A stretch of DNA of 11,869 bases from the NCBI GenBank assembly GCA_944376955.1, contig CALWEB010000133.1, positions 1 through 11,869 of the forward strand, read 5' to 3'. The first letter of the stretch is position 1, and each line of letters opens with the position of its first letter. Of the stretch, positions 1 to 5,916 are shown in pieces. The stretch comes from an uncultured Agathobaculum sp. (GTDB lineage: Bacteria > Bacillota > Clostridia > Oscillospirales > Butyricicoccaceae). The notes below the pieces were generated by a model. It made no database searches. It saw nothing but the letters and a program-made list of their open reading frames with translations, and was not told the DNA's origin. The translations under genes and the position numbers were made by a program.

Positions 1-1
1 C

Positions 2-22
2 GCGCCTGACGACCTGAAGTAA
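2..22 (+). CDS. Possible 3' tail of leuC (partial)
   Basis: The only upstream frame that stays open until just before leuD reads A-P-D-D-L-K and then TAA at 20-22. It leaves 16 bp to the leuD start, with the leuD Shine-Dalgarno directly after the stop. In Clostridia the large isopropylmalate dehydratase subunit gene leuC usually lies immediately upstream of leuD, so this is probably its last six codons. Six residues are too few to identify the protein, and the other two frames also close within this stretch. The assignment rests on position alone. Confidence 0.35.
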   Translation, partial: APDDLK

Positions 23-38
23 GGGAGGAAACAGCACA

Positions 39-530
39 ATGAACGCAAAAGGCAGAGTTTTTAAATACGGGGATAACGTCGATACCGACGTTATCATTCC
101 CGCACGTTACTTAAATATTGCAGACCCCAAGGAATTGGCCACCCACGCAATGGAAGACATTGACGCGGATTTTGTCAAAAAGATGCAGCCGGGCGACATC
201 GTCGTGGCGACGCGCAACTTTGGCTGTGGCTCGTCGCGTGAACACGCGCCGCTGGTGCTCAAGGAAAACGGCGTGTCCTGCGTGATCGCCGCGTCCTTTG
301 CGCGCATTTTCTACCGCAACGCCATCAACATTGGCCTGCCGATTCTCGAGTGCGAGGCAGCGGCCAACGGCATCGACGACGGTGACACGGTTTCGGTCAA
401 TTTTGATACCGGCGTGATTACCAACGAGACCAAAGGGGAGTCCTATCAGGCGGCGGCATTCCCGCCGTTTATCCAGAGCATCATCAAGGCGGGCGGCCTT
501 TTGAAGTCGCTCAAGGAAAGAGGGGAGTAA
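39..530 (+). CDS. leuD: 3-isopropylmalate dehydratase small subunit
   Basis: LeuD is the small (swivel-domain) subunit of the cytoplasmic LeuC-LeuD enzyme, which isomerises 2-isopropylmalate to 3-isopropylmalate in leucine synthesis. The 163-residue protein matches the short archaeal/clostridial LeuD type rather than the roughly 200-residue enterobacterial type. Visible motifs are [14 protein letters not shown] (residues 12-25), the substrate-loop motif [12 protein letters not shown] (60-71) and [15 protein letters not shown] (88-102). The iron-sulfur cluster belongs to LeuC, not to this subunit. The ATG is preceded by a strong GGGAGGA site at 23-29. leuB begins 3 bp after the stop, so the two genes form one translational unit. 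Any leucine-responsive leader would lie upstream of the window. The call is secure for the family. Confidence 0.96.
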   Translation: MNAKGRVFKYGDNVDTDVIIPARYLNIADPKELATHAMEDIDADFVKKMQPGDIVVATRNFGCGSSREHAPLVLKENGVSCVIAASFARIFYRNAINIGLPILECEAAANGIDDGDTVSVNFDTGVITNETKGESYQAAAFPPFIQSIIKAGGLLKSLKERGE

Positions 531-533
531 GCC

Positions 534-1610
534 ATGCAGTACAACATTGCGGTCGTCAAGGGTGACGGCATCGGCCCCGAAATCGTCACCGAGGCGATGA
601 AAGTCCTGGATAAGGTCGGTGAGAAGTTCGGCCATCAGTTTCACTACACTGAAGTGCTTGCGGGCGGCTGCTCGATTGACGCCAATGGCATTCCGCTGAC
701 CGAGGAGACCATCGAGATTTGCAAAAACGCGGATTCCGTGCTGCTCGGCGCAGTCGGAGGCCCGAAGTGGGACGATGTCCCGTCCGAAAAGCGCCCGGAA
801 AAGGCGCTACTCGGCCTGCGCGCGGCGCTTGGCCTGTTTGTCAACCTGCGCCCTGCGCAGATGCACAAGGCGCTTGCCGATGCTTGCCCGATCAAGCCGG
901 AGATCATCGGGGATGGCTTTGATATCCTCGTTTGCCGCGAATTGACCGGCGATGTTTACTTCGGTAAGCACTACCGCCGCGAAAGCGAAAAGGGCTGGGG
1001 TGAAGTCGGTGCGGACGATATGAACTATTCGGCGTTTGAGGTCGAGCGCATCGGCCGCCGTGCATTCGAGATGGCGATGAAGCGCAATAAGAAGGTCTGC
1101 TCGGTGGATAAGGCGAACGTGCTGGAGACTAGCCGCGTCTGGCGCGAGACCATGCACCGCATCAAGGACGAGTATCCTGAGGTTGAATACTCGGATATGT
1201 ACGTTGACAACTGCGCGATGCAGCTGGTGCGCAACCCGGGACAGTTCGACGTGATCGTAACCGGCAACCTGTTCGGCGACATCCTGTCGGATGAGGCTTC
1301 GATGATCACCGGTTCGATCGGAATGCTGCCATCGGCTTCGATGAATGAGACCGGCAAGGGCATGTATGAGCCGATCCATGGTTCCGCACCCGATATTGCG
1401 GGCAAGGGCATTGCAAACCCGATCGCGACCATCCTGTCCTGCGCAATGATGCTGCGCTACTCCTTCGGCCTGATGGCGGAAGCGGACGCGATTGAAAACG
1501 CGGTCGAGGCGGTGCTGGACGCAGGCAACCGCACGGCGGACATTGCCGCGAAGGGCGAGAAGGCGCTTTCCACCAGCGAGATGGGTGAGCTGATCCGCGC
1601 ACAGATCTGA
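534..1610 (+). CDS. leuB: 3-isopropylmalate dehydrogenase
   Basis: LeuB oxidatively decarboxylates 3-isopropylmalate with NAD+ in the third step of leucine synthesis; it is a cytoplasmic homodimer. The 358-residue length is normal. Residues expected for the family are visible in order: the N-terminal GDGIGPE (10-16), Arg96, Arg106 in NLRPA, Arg135, Tyr142 in LTGDVYFG, Lys193 in VDKANVL, and the metal-binding Asp225, Asp249 and Asp253. The NAD-binding segment GMYEPIHGSAPDIAGKGIAN (276-295) separates it from isocitrate dehydrogenases. An AGGGGAG site at 521-527 inside the end of leuD serves the ATG, which lies 3 bp after the leuD stop. A strong terminator follows directly, making leuB the last gene of the leu operon. 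Confidence 0.97.
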   Translation: MQYNIAVVKGDGIGPEIVTEAMKVLDKVGEKFGHQFHYTEVLAGGCSIDANGIPLTEETIEICKNADSVLLGAVGGPKWDDVPSEKRPEKALLGLRAALGLFVNLRPAQMHKALADACPIKPEIIGDGFDILVCRELTGDVYFGKHYRRESEKGWGEVGADDMNYSAFEVERIGRRAFEMAMKRNKKVCSVDKANVLETSRVWRETMHRIKDEYPEVEYSDMYVDNCAMQLVRNPGQFDVIVTGNLFGDILSDEASMITGSIGMLPSASMNETGKGMYEPIHGSAPDIAGKGIANPIATILSCAMMLRYSFGLMAEADAIENAVEAVLDAGNRTADIAAKGEKALSTSEMGELIRAQI

Positions 1611-1618
1611 GTTTTGTC

Positions 1619-1652
1619 AAGGGGACACAGTGCTTCGCTGTGTCCCCTTTTT
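1619..1652 (+). terminator. Rho-independent terminator of the leu operon
   Basis: AAGGGGACACAG at 1619-1630 pairs with CTGTGTCCCCTT at 1638-1649. The 7-nt loop TGCTTCG can close further by G-C and T-G pairs. Five T residues run from 1648 to 1652. The hairpin starts 8 bp after the leuB stop. Its 3' arm can also pair with the ribosome-binding site of the next gene (see findings). Confidence 0.93.
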
Positions 1653-1656
1653 GTTT

Positions 1657-1679
1657 CCCTTTTCATAAGATGAAAGGGG
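1657..1679 (+). promoter_or_regulatory. Hairpin overlapping the holin-like gene's RBS
   Basis: CCCTTTTCA (1657-1665) can pair with TGAAAGGGG (1671-1679) around the loop TAAGA, giving nine pairs of which one is T-G. The 3' arm includes the first half of the AGGGGAGGTG Shine-Dalgarno at 1675-1684. The inverted repeat is plain in the sequence; a role in restraining translation is an inference. Confidence 0.45.
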
Positions 1680-1684
1680 AGGTG
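1675..1684 (+). promoter_or_regulatory. RBS that decides the TTG start of the holin-like gene
   Basis: AGGGGAGGTG is a near-ideal Shine-Dalgarno ending 7 nt before TTG at 1692. The ATG at 1670 and the GTG at 1683 lie in other frames, so this spacing supports the TTG start. Confidence 0.75.
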
Positions 1685-1691
1685 AACCTGC

Positions 1692-2024
1692 TTGGAATCG
1701 ATCTTGCAGTATATCAAGGCGGATTATGCAATTCTGACAGTTGTCCTGTTCTGTTTGGGGCGTGTACTGCTGTCGATTGCAAAATTCCCGCAGCAATATA
1801 AATTGCTGGTGCTGACCGGCTGCGGTGTGCTGCTGGCCTGCCTGTCCGCAGTTTCGCGCAGCGGGGAGTATGCCAACTGGGCAGCAGCGTTGTTTGAAGG
1901 GTTGGTGCAGGGCATCTTGTGTACCGGGCTGTCGGTCTATCTCAACGAGATGATCCGGCATTGGGGATCGGATGGATGCGCCTGTCGGAAAAAGGAGGAT
2001 CAGGACGATAAAAAGGATGAATGA
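1692..2024 (+). CDS. Small membrane protein, Hol44-type phage holin family
   Basis: This 110-residue protein has a short amphipathic start, a hydrophobic segment at about 13-31 (AILTVVLFCLGRVLLSIA), a second at about 37-54 (KLLVLTGCGVLLACLSAV) and a third at about 66-84 that includes GLVQGILCTGLSVYLNEMI. A very charged tail, RKKEDQDDKKDE, ends it. Small size, several membrane segments, a QGIL-TG-SVY-N-like motif and a charged tail fit the Hol44 (holin superfamily V) proteins common in Clostridia. Holins oligomerise in the cytoplasmic membrane and release murein hydrolases in phages, but chromosomal copies may have other roles. No endolysin or other phage gene is nearby. The start is TTG with a strong upstream RBS, and I see no promoter between the leu terminator and the gene. 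A terminator follows. The family is recognised from memory of its pattern, so an unrelated small membrane protein remains possible. Confidence 0.6.
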   Translation: MESILQYIKADYAILTVVLFCLGRVLLSIAKFPQQYKLLVLTGCGVLLACLSAVSRSGEYANWAAALFEGLVQGILCTGLSVYLNEMIRHWGSDGCACRKKEDQDDKKDE

Positions 2025-2029
2025 TGCCG

Positions 2030-2057
2030 AAAAGTCAGGCGAAATGCCTGACTTTTT
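2030..2057 (+). terminator. Rho-independent terminator after the holin-like gene
   Basis: AAAAGTCAGGC (2030-2040), loop GAAAT, then GCCTGACTTTTT (2046-2057). The stem is fully paired and runs into a T tract. It isolates the small membrane protein from the promoter that follows. Confidence 0.9.
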
Positions 2058-2097
2058 GTCTGCTTTTGTACGGAAATCAGTTTTGCAGTGCTTGGGG

Positions 2098-2126
2098 TTG
2101 AGATTTTGCGGAGACTGCTGTATAAT
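2098..2126 (+). promoter_or_regulatory. Sigma-A promoter for the glycosyltransferase and probably the following operon
   Basis: TTGAGA (-35, 2098-2103), exactly 17 bp, then a perfect TATAAT (-10, 2121-2126). Transcription should start near 2133, giving a leader of about 50 nt before the ATG at 2186. No riboswitch-like fold is evident in that short leader. It is the clearest promoter before the plus-strand genes that run to 9213. Confidence 0.88.
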
Positions 2127-2185
2127 AAGATAGATTTTGAGTACCCATTGTTCTATATGGATAAAAAGGATGCAGGAGATAGAAA

Positions 2186-2923
2186 ATGAAAACCGCTTCA
2201 ATTTTGGGCGTGCATTTCCATGCAGTGACGATGCAGCAGGCTGTGGAAACAGCCATGAGCCGCATCCGCGCCCGGCAGAAGGGCTATGTGGTCACGCCGA
2301 ATCCGGAAATCGTCGATCTGTGCCGCAGGGACGGGGAATATATGGGCATTGTGAACCGTGCGGTGCTGGTGCTGCCGGACGGGATCGGCATTATTTATGC
2401 GTCGAAAATCCTTGGGGAAGAGCTTTGCGGCAGAGTACCCGGCGTTGAGTTTGCCGAGCAGCTGATCGCCGCGATGGCCAAGGAGGGGATGCGGCTGTTC
2501 CTGCTGGGCGCGAAGCCGGGGATTGCGGAGCAGGCCGGTCACAACCTGTGTGCAAAGTATCCCGGTTTGGTTCTCGCCGGCACGAAGGACGGTTATTTCA
2601 CCGACCCGCAGGAGGCGGTGGACGCGATCAACGACTGCGGCGGCGCAGATGTGGTGTTCGTCTGCCTGGGTGCGCCCAAGCAGGAACGCTTCATGGCGGG
2701 ATATATGGATGAAATCCATGCCACCCTGTTTTGTGGGCTGGGCGGTTCGCTGGATGTGTTTGCGGGCGTTGCCAAGCGCGCGCCGAAAATCTTCATCAAG
2801 CTGGGGCTGGAGTGGTTTTACCGACTGCTTTGCCAGCCAAGCCGCATTGGGCGCATGATGAAATTGCCGAAATTCTTGCTGATCGTCATCCGAGAGAGGC
2901 TGTTCGGCGGTAAACGCAAATAA
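2186..2923 (+). CDS. WecG/TagA/CpsF family glycosyltransferase (GT26)
   Basis: GT26 enzymes transfer a sugar from a UDP donor to an undecaprenyl-diphosphate-linked GlcNAc at the inner face of the membrane. TagA adds ManNAc in wall teichoic acid linkage-unit synthesis; WecG adds ManNAcA in enterobacterial common antigen. The 245-residue length is typical. Visible are TPNPE (37-41, with Thr37 and Asn39), LPDG with the expected catalytic Asp65, GRVPGVEF (82-89), LLGAKPG (106-112), VFVCLGAPKQE (157-167), and GGSLDVFAG with KRAPK (186-201). The basic, hydrophobic C-terminus (about 205-245) fits the appendage that contacts the membrane and completes the active site. An AGGAG site at 2172-2176 serves the ATG. 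No other teichoic acid or capsule gene is in the window, so the actual donor sugar and polymer are unknown, and tagA is not asserted as the gene name. Confidence 0.9.
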   Translation: MKTASILGVHFHAVTMQQAVETAMSRIRARQKGYVVTPNPEIVDLCRRDGEYMGIVNRAVLVLPDGIGIIYASKILGEELCGRVPGVEFAEQLIAAMAKEGMRLFLLGAKPGIAEQAGHNLCAKYPGLVLAGTKDGYFTDPQEAVDAINDCGGADVVFVCLGAPKQERFMAGYMDEIHATLFCGLGGSLDVFAGVAKRAPKIFIKLGLEWFYRLLCQPSRIGRMMKLPKFLLIVIRERLFGGKRK

Positions 2924-2991
2924 AACGGCAAACCGAGGGTCTTGTCCATGCGCTGCGATAAAAACCGATCAGTATGGAGAAAATGGATTGG

Positions 2992-3001
2992 TAGGGCCCT
3001 A
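2992..3001. repeat. 10-bp perfect palindrome in intergenic gap
   Basis: TAGGGCCCTA reads the same on both strands. It lies in the 158-bp gap (2924-3081) between the glycosyltransferase and DUF2156 genes. The gap also has a weak inverted repeat, ACCGATC (2964-2970) against GATTGGT (2986-2992), and GCGAT-GGGGG-ATCGC at 3039-3053. There is no T-tract terminator and no convincing -35/-10 pair. The structures may be chance. Confidence 0.3.
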
Positions 3002-3081
3002 ATGGAAATTGCAATGATTTGCGGAAAATCAAATGCAGGCGATGGGGGATCGCTGCGAAAACCAAAGGAAAAGGAATATTT

Positions 3082-3996
3082 ATGCTACCATTTCGAGAAA
3101 TCACGTTAGAAGACAAACCGGCAGTGGAGGAATGCGGCTCACACTATTATTATCATCTGTGCGAGCGCTGCTTCGTCGATTTATTCATGTGGCGCAGCCA
3201 CTATAATACACAAATCTGCTTCCGGGACGGCTTTTTGTTGGTCAAGATGACGCCGCTGGACGGCGGACATGACTGCTACCTCGCCCCGGTAGGGGAAGGT
3301 GATCTGGGCAGCGTGCTCGACGCGTTGGAACAGGATGCGGCCGAGCGCGGCATCCCGTTTGTCATTGTTTCGGTTGCGGAACCTATGATCGAACGGATTG
3401 AGGCTGTGCGGCCGGGCAAGTTCGCCTTTTCGCATGACAACGAGGACGGCGATGACTACATTTATCTTTCGGAAAAGCTGCGCACGCTGTCGGGCAAAAA
3501 GCTGCAAAGCAAGCGCAATCTGGTCAACCGCTTTCAGGCGGCATACGAAGGCCGCTGGAGTTATGAGGATATGACCCGCGATAACATCAAGGATGCTTTT
3601 GGCTATCACATCCGTTGGTGCAACCAGAACGGCTGCGCGCAAAGCCGGGACTTTCAGGGCGAAACCTGCGCGATCGTGCAGGCGCTGCACAATTTTGACG
3701 CGCTCGACTTGCGGGGCGGCCTGCTGCGGCTGGACGGCGAGGTGATTGCCTTTACCTTTGGCTGCAAGGCCGAGCCGGATATGTATGTGGTGCAAATTGA
3801 AAAAGCCGACCACACGATTCCGGGCGCATATCAGATGATCAACCAGCAGTTTGTTTTGCGCAACTGCGGGGATGTTCAGTACGTCAATAGAGAGGAAGAC
3901 CTCGGTCTGGAAGGTCTGCGCAAGGCCAAGAAGTCTTACTATCCGGTGATGCGCGGCGTGAAATACACCGCCGTGCCGAAGGGGCCGCAGGCATGA
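3082..3996 (+). CDS. DUF2156 protein, MprF C-terminal-like (GNAT-fold) transferase
   Basis: The protein resembles the cytoplasmic catalytic domain of phosphatidylglycerol lysyltransferase (MprF), made of tandem GNAT-like folds that transfer an aminoacyl group from aminoacyl-tRNA. It has 304 residues and no membrane segment, so it lacks the MprF flippase part and may be soluble. Family-like stretches are LPFREITLEDKPAVEE (2-17), LFMWRSHYNTQICF (34-47), the basic KKLQSKRNLVNRF (139-151), GAYQMINQQF (248-257) and VNREEDLGLEGLRKAKKSYY (268-287). I chose ATG 3082, with AAAGGAAAAGGA at about 3063-3074 upstream. The frame extends back to a TTG at 3019, but that would add 21 basic residues outside the family pattern. 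The stop overlaps the next start as ATGA. Substrate unknown; lipid aminoacylation is not implied by the family name. Confidence 0.82.
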   Translation: MLPFREITLEDKPAVEECGSHYYYHLCERCFVDLFMWRSHYNTQICFRDGFLLVKMTPLDGGHDCYLAPVGEGDLGSVLDALEQDAAERGIPFVIVSVAEPMIERIEAVRPGKFAFSHDNEDGDDYIYLSEKLRTLSGKKLQSKRNLVNRFQAAYEGRWSYEDMTRDNIKDAFGYHIRWCNQNGCAQSRDFQGETCAIVQALHNFDALDLRGGLLRLDGEVIAFTFGCKAEPDMYVVQIEKADHTIPGAYQMINQQFVLRNCGDVQYVNREEDLGLEGLRKAKKSYYPVMRGVKYTAVPKGPQA

Positions 3997-4790
3997 TCCG
4001 GCGGGCGCAGCCGCAGGATGTGCCGCGCATCCGGCAGCTTTGGGAAACCTGTTTCCCGGATGAGGGCGGTTTTAACGATTATTTTTTTGCGCATTTCTTT
4101 GACTGTAACACGGTGCTGCTCAGCCAAGAGCAGGACATGCTGTGTGCGATGGTGCAGATGCTGCCGTACCGGCTGCGGACAGGCGGCGAAGAGCGGGAGA
4201 TCACCTATATCTACGGCGCATGTACCGATCCGGCGCATCGTCGGAAAGGGCATATGGCGCGGCTGCTGGAAGCATCCTTTGCGATCGACCGTGAACAGGG
4301 CAGGGTGGCTTCCACACTTATCCCGGCCGAGCCGTGGCTGTTTGATTTTTACCGGCCGTTCGGTTATGAACCGTTTTTCTATACGGAAAAGCGCGAGATC
4401 GTGCGCGTTGCAGATGGTGAGGCACCGCGCCGACTGACAAAGGCGGATCTGCCGCAGTTGGCAGCTTTGTATGACCGTTTGGCGCCGGATTGCCGGGTTG
4501 TGCGCGATATGGCCTACTGGCAGGCGCAGCTTACGATGTTTGACGCACTCGGTGCTGGGGTGTTTGGCTGGTTTGCAGGGGACACGCTCGCGGCGTATGC
4601 GTTTTGCTGGGCGGACAATGTGCAGGAGGCACTGGGATTGACCCCGGCGAGGGAGCAGGGGCTGCTCACAGCGCTGGGGCTGGAGCAAGGCACGGTGACA
4701 GGCTGCGGCACGCAGACTGCGCTGGGCTGCATCAAATGGTATGAAATGCGGGAAGTATCCCGCGGATATATGAATTTAATGCTGAACTGA
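3993..4790 (+). CDS. GNAT family N-acetyltransferase
   Basis: GNAT enzymes move an acetyl group from acetyl-CoA to an amine, and the substrate here cannot be told. The 265-residue protein opens with a typical GNAT start, MIRRAQPQDVPRIRQLW, and carries beta-strand 4 plus motif A, TYIYGACTDPAHRRKGHMAR (71-90). In it, R-R-K-G-H-M is the pyrophosphate-binding loop (R/Q-x-x-G-x-G/A). FDFYRPFGYEPF (117-128) is the usual C-terminal part of the fold. Residues after about 140 form a second, less conserved region, as in two-domain Eis-like GNATs. The ATG overlaps the stop of the DUF2156 gene by four bases, with AAGGGG at 3979-3984, so the two are probably made together. Confidence 0.88.
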   Translation: MIRRAQPQDVPRIRQLWETCFPDEGGFNDYFFAHFFDCNTVLLSQEQDMLCAMVQMLPYRLRTGGEEREITYIYGACTDPAHRRKGHMARLLEASFAIDREQGRVASTLIPAEPWLFDFYRPFGYEPFFYTEKREIVRVADGEAPRRLTKADLPQLAALYDRLAPDCRVVRDMAYWQAQLTMFDALGAGVFGWFAGDTLAAYAFCWADNVQEALGLTPAREQGLLTALGLEQGTVTGCGTQTALGCIKWYEMREVSRGYMNLMLN

Positions 4791-4802
4791 AAGGTGTGAC
4801 AA

Positions 4803-5357
4803 ATGATGGTATACGTACTGTTGGCAGAGGGTTTTGAGGAAACAGAAGCAATCACCCCGATTGATTTGCTGCGCCGCGCAGGTGTAGAGGTCAAACTGGT
4901 GGGCGTGACGGGGGAACTGGTGCATGGTTCGCATGGCATCGGCATCCAGACCGAACTGCCCATGGATGAGGCAGATTGGGATCAGGCCGATATGGTAGTG
5001 CTGCCGGGCGGTATGCCGGGTACGAAAAATCTGTATGCGGATGAGCGCGTGACAAATGCAGTGCGCAAGTGCTATGACGAGGGCAAGTATGTTGCAGCGA
5101 TCTGCGCGGCGCCGTCGATCATTCTGGGCGGCATGGGACTGCTCAAGGGCCGCAAGGCGACCTGTTATCCGGGCATGGAGGATGGCATGACGGGCGCAAC
5201 CCCGCTCAAGCGCACCTGCGTGGTGGATGGCCGTATTATCACGGCCTGCGGTGTCGGCGGCGCGCTGGACTTCGGCTGTGCGTTGGTATCCGCCCTGTGC
5301 GGTGAGGAGCAGGCACGCCGGATTGCTGCCGAAGTCGTGCATCATGTCGGAAGATAA
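4803..5357 (+). CDS. DJ-1/YajL family protein (DJ-1/PfpI superfamily)
   Basis: DJ-1 proteins are small cytoplasmic alpha/beta proteins with a reactive cysteine; members have been linked to oxidative stress, chaperone activity and methylglyoxal detoxification, and the physiological role is still argued. The 184-residue length is normal. The nucleophile elbow AAICAAPS places the reactive cysteine at Cys101 (human DJ-1 Cys106). The conserved glutamate is Glu15 in EGFEETE (human Glu18). VVLPGGMPG (65-73) and TCYPGME are also family motifs. The ATG lies 12 bp after the GNAT stop with AAAGGTG at 4790-4796; a second ATG follows directly, so the start could be one codon later. The end overlaps the next gene by 14 nt. 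Older annotation as ThiJ (thiamine synthesis) is not supported by the sequence. Confidence 0.9.
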   Translation: MMVYVLLAEGFEETEAITPIDLLRRAGVEVKLVGVTGELVHGSHGIGIQTELPMDEADWDQADMVVLPGGMPGTKNLYADERVTNAVRKCYDEGKYVAAICAAPSIILGGMGLLKGRKATCYPGMEDGMTGATPLKRTCVVDGRIITACGVGGALDFGCALVSALCGEEQARRIAAEVVHHVGR

Positions 5358-5916
5358 AAAGACGCTGCGCCGGCGTTTCCTTGCGGAACGCGCCGCGCAA
5401 AATGCGGCGGACAAGCAGAGGGCCGACGGGGAGATTACCCGTCGGGTGCTGGAAAGCGAAGCGTATCGCCGCGCTGCCTGCATTTTTGCTTATGTGTCCA
5501 CCACACAGGAAATCGATACCCATGCGCTGTTGCGTGCAGCACTTGCTGCGGGCAAAACCGTCTGCGTGCCGCTTTGTGGCGCGGCGGGCGAAATGACCGC
5601 GCGGCAAATCCCTTCGCTCGACGCATTGCGGCCGGGGGCCTATGGGATCGACGAGCCGGATGCCGCTGCGCCCGAAATCTCGCCGGAACGGATTGATCTG
5701 GTGCTGGTTCCGGCGCTGGCCTGCGACCGTGCGGGCTACCGTTTGGGATATGGCGGCGGATATTATGACCGCTTTCTGTGCCGGACGTCAGCCGTCCGCA
5801 TGGCGCTTTGCGCGGAGGACCGCTTGGCAGAAAGCTTGCCGCACACGGCGCTGGATCAAAAGTGCCACTGGATCATAACGGAAAGGCAGGTGCTGCGCAC
5901 GGATGAAGAACAATAA
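5344..5916 (+). CDS. 5-formyltetrahydrofolate cyclo-ligase
   Basis: This enzyme (MTHFS, also called YgfA or Fau) uses ATP to convert 5-formyl-THF to 5,10-methenyl-THF, returning a storage form of folate to one-carbon metabolism in the cytoplasm. The 190-residue protein has the N-terminal KKTLRRRFLAERAAQ pattern (5-19), the TQEIDTHALL segment (54-63) and the defining glycine-rich RLGYGGGYYDRFL (133-145). It ends with LPHTALDQKCHWIITERQV, as the family does. I start it at ATG 5344; the frame is open further upstream, but that part overlaps the DJ-1 gene and lacks the family pattern. No good Shine-Dalgarno precedes the ATG, and it overlaps the DJ-1 gene by 14 nt, so translation probably depends on ribosomes finishing DJ-1. 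It overlaps the next gene by 14 nt as well. Confidence 0.93.
   Translation: MSEDKKTLRRRFLAERAAQNAADKQRADGEITRRVLESEAYRRAACIFAYVSTTQEIDTHALLRAALAAGKTVCVPLCGAAGEMTARQIPSLDALRPGAYGIDEPDAAAPEISPERIDLVLVPALACDRAGYRLGYGGGYYDRFLCRTSAVRMALCAEDRLAESLPHTALDQKCHWIITERQVLRTDEEQ

Noticed and set aside
2137..2448. 103-codon open frame overlapping the glycosyltransferase start
   Set aside because: It is a shifted reading of the leader and the glycosyltransferase gene, with no domain and a weaker RBS than ATG 2186.
3019..3081. Upstream TTG start extending the DUF2156 protein by 21 residues
   Set aside because: The added residues are basic and outside the family pattern, while ATG 3082 has an AAAGGAAAAGGA site and begins the conserved N-terminus.
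2924..3081. Possible c-di-GMP or other riboswitch in the intergenic gap
   Set aside because: I looked for conserved GEMM-type elements and a terminator or RBS switch and did not find the expected core sequences.
3939..4688. Open frame of about 249 codons opposite the GNAT gene
   Set aside because: No domain or RBS is seen, and the GNAT reading on the plus strand is well supported.
5227..5343. N-terminal extension of the cyclo-ligase
   Set aside because: This segment is within the DJ-1 gene in another frame and has no similarity to the family, which begins with the KKTLRRR region after ATG 5344.
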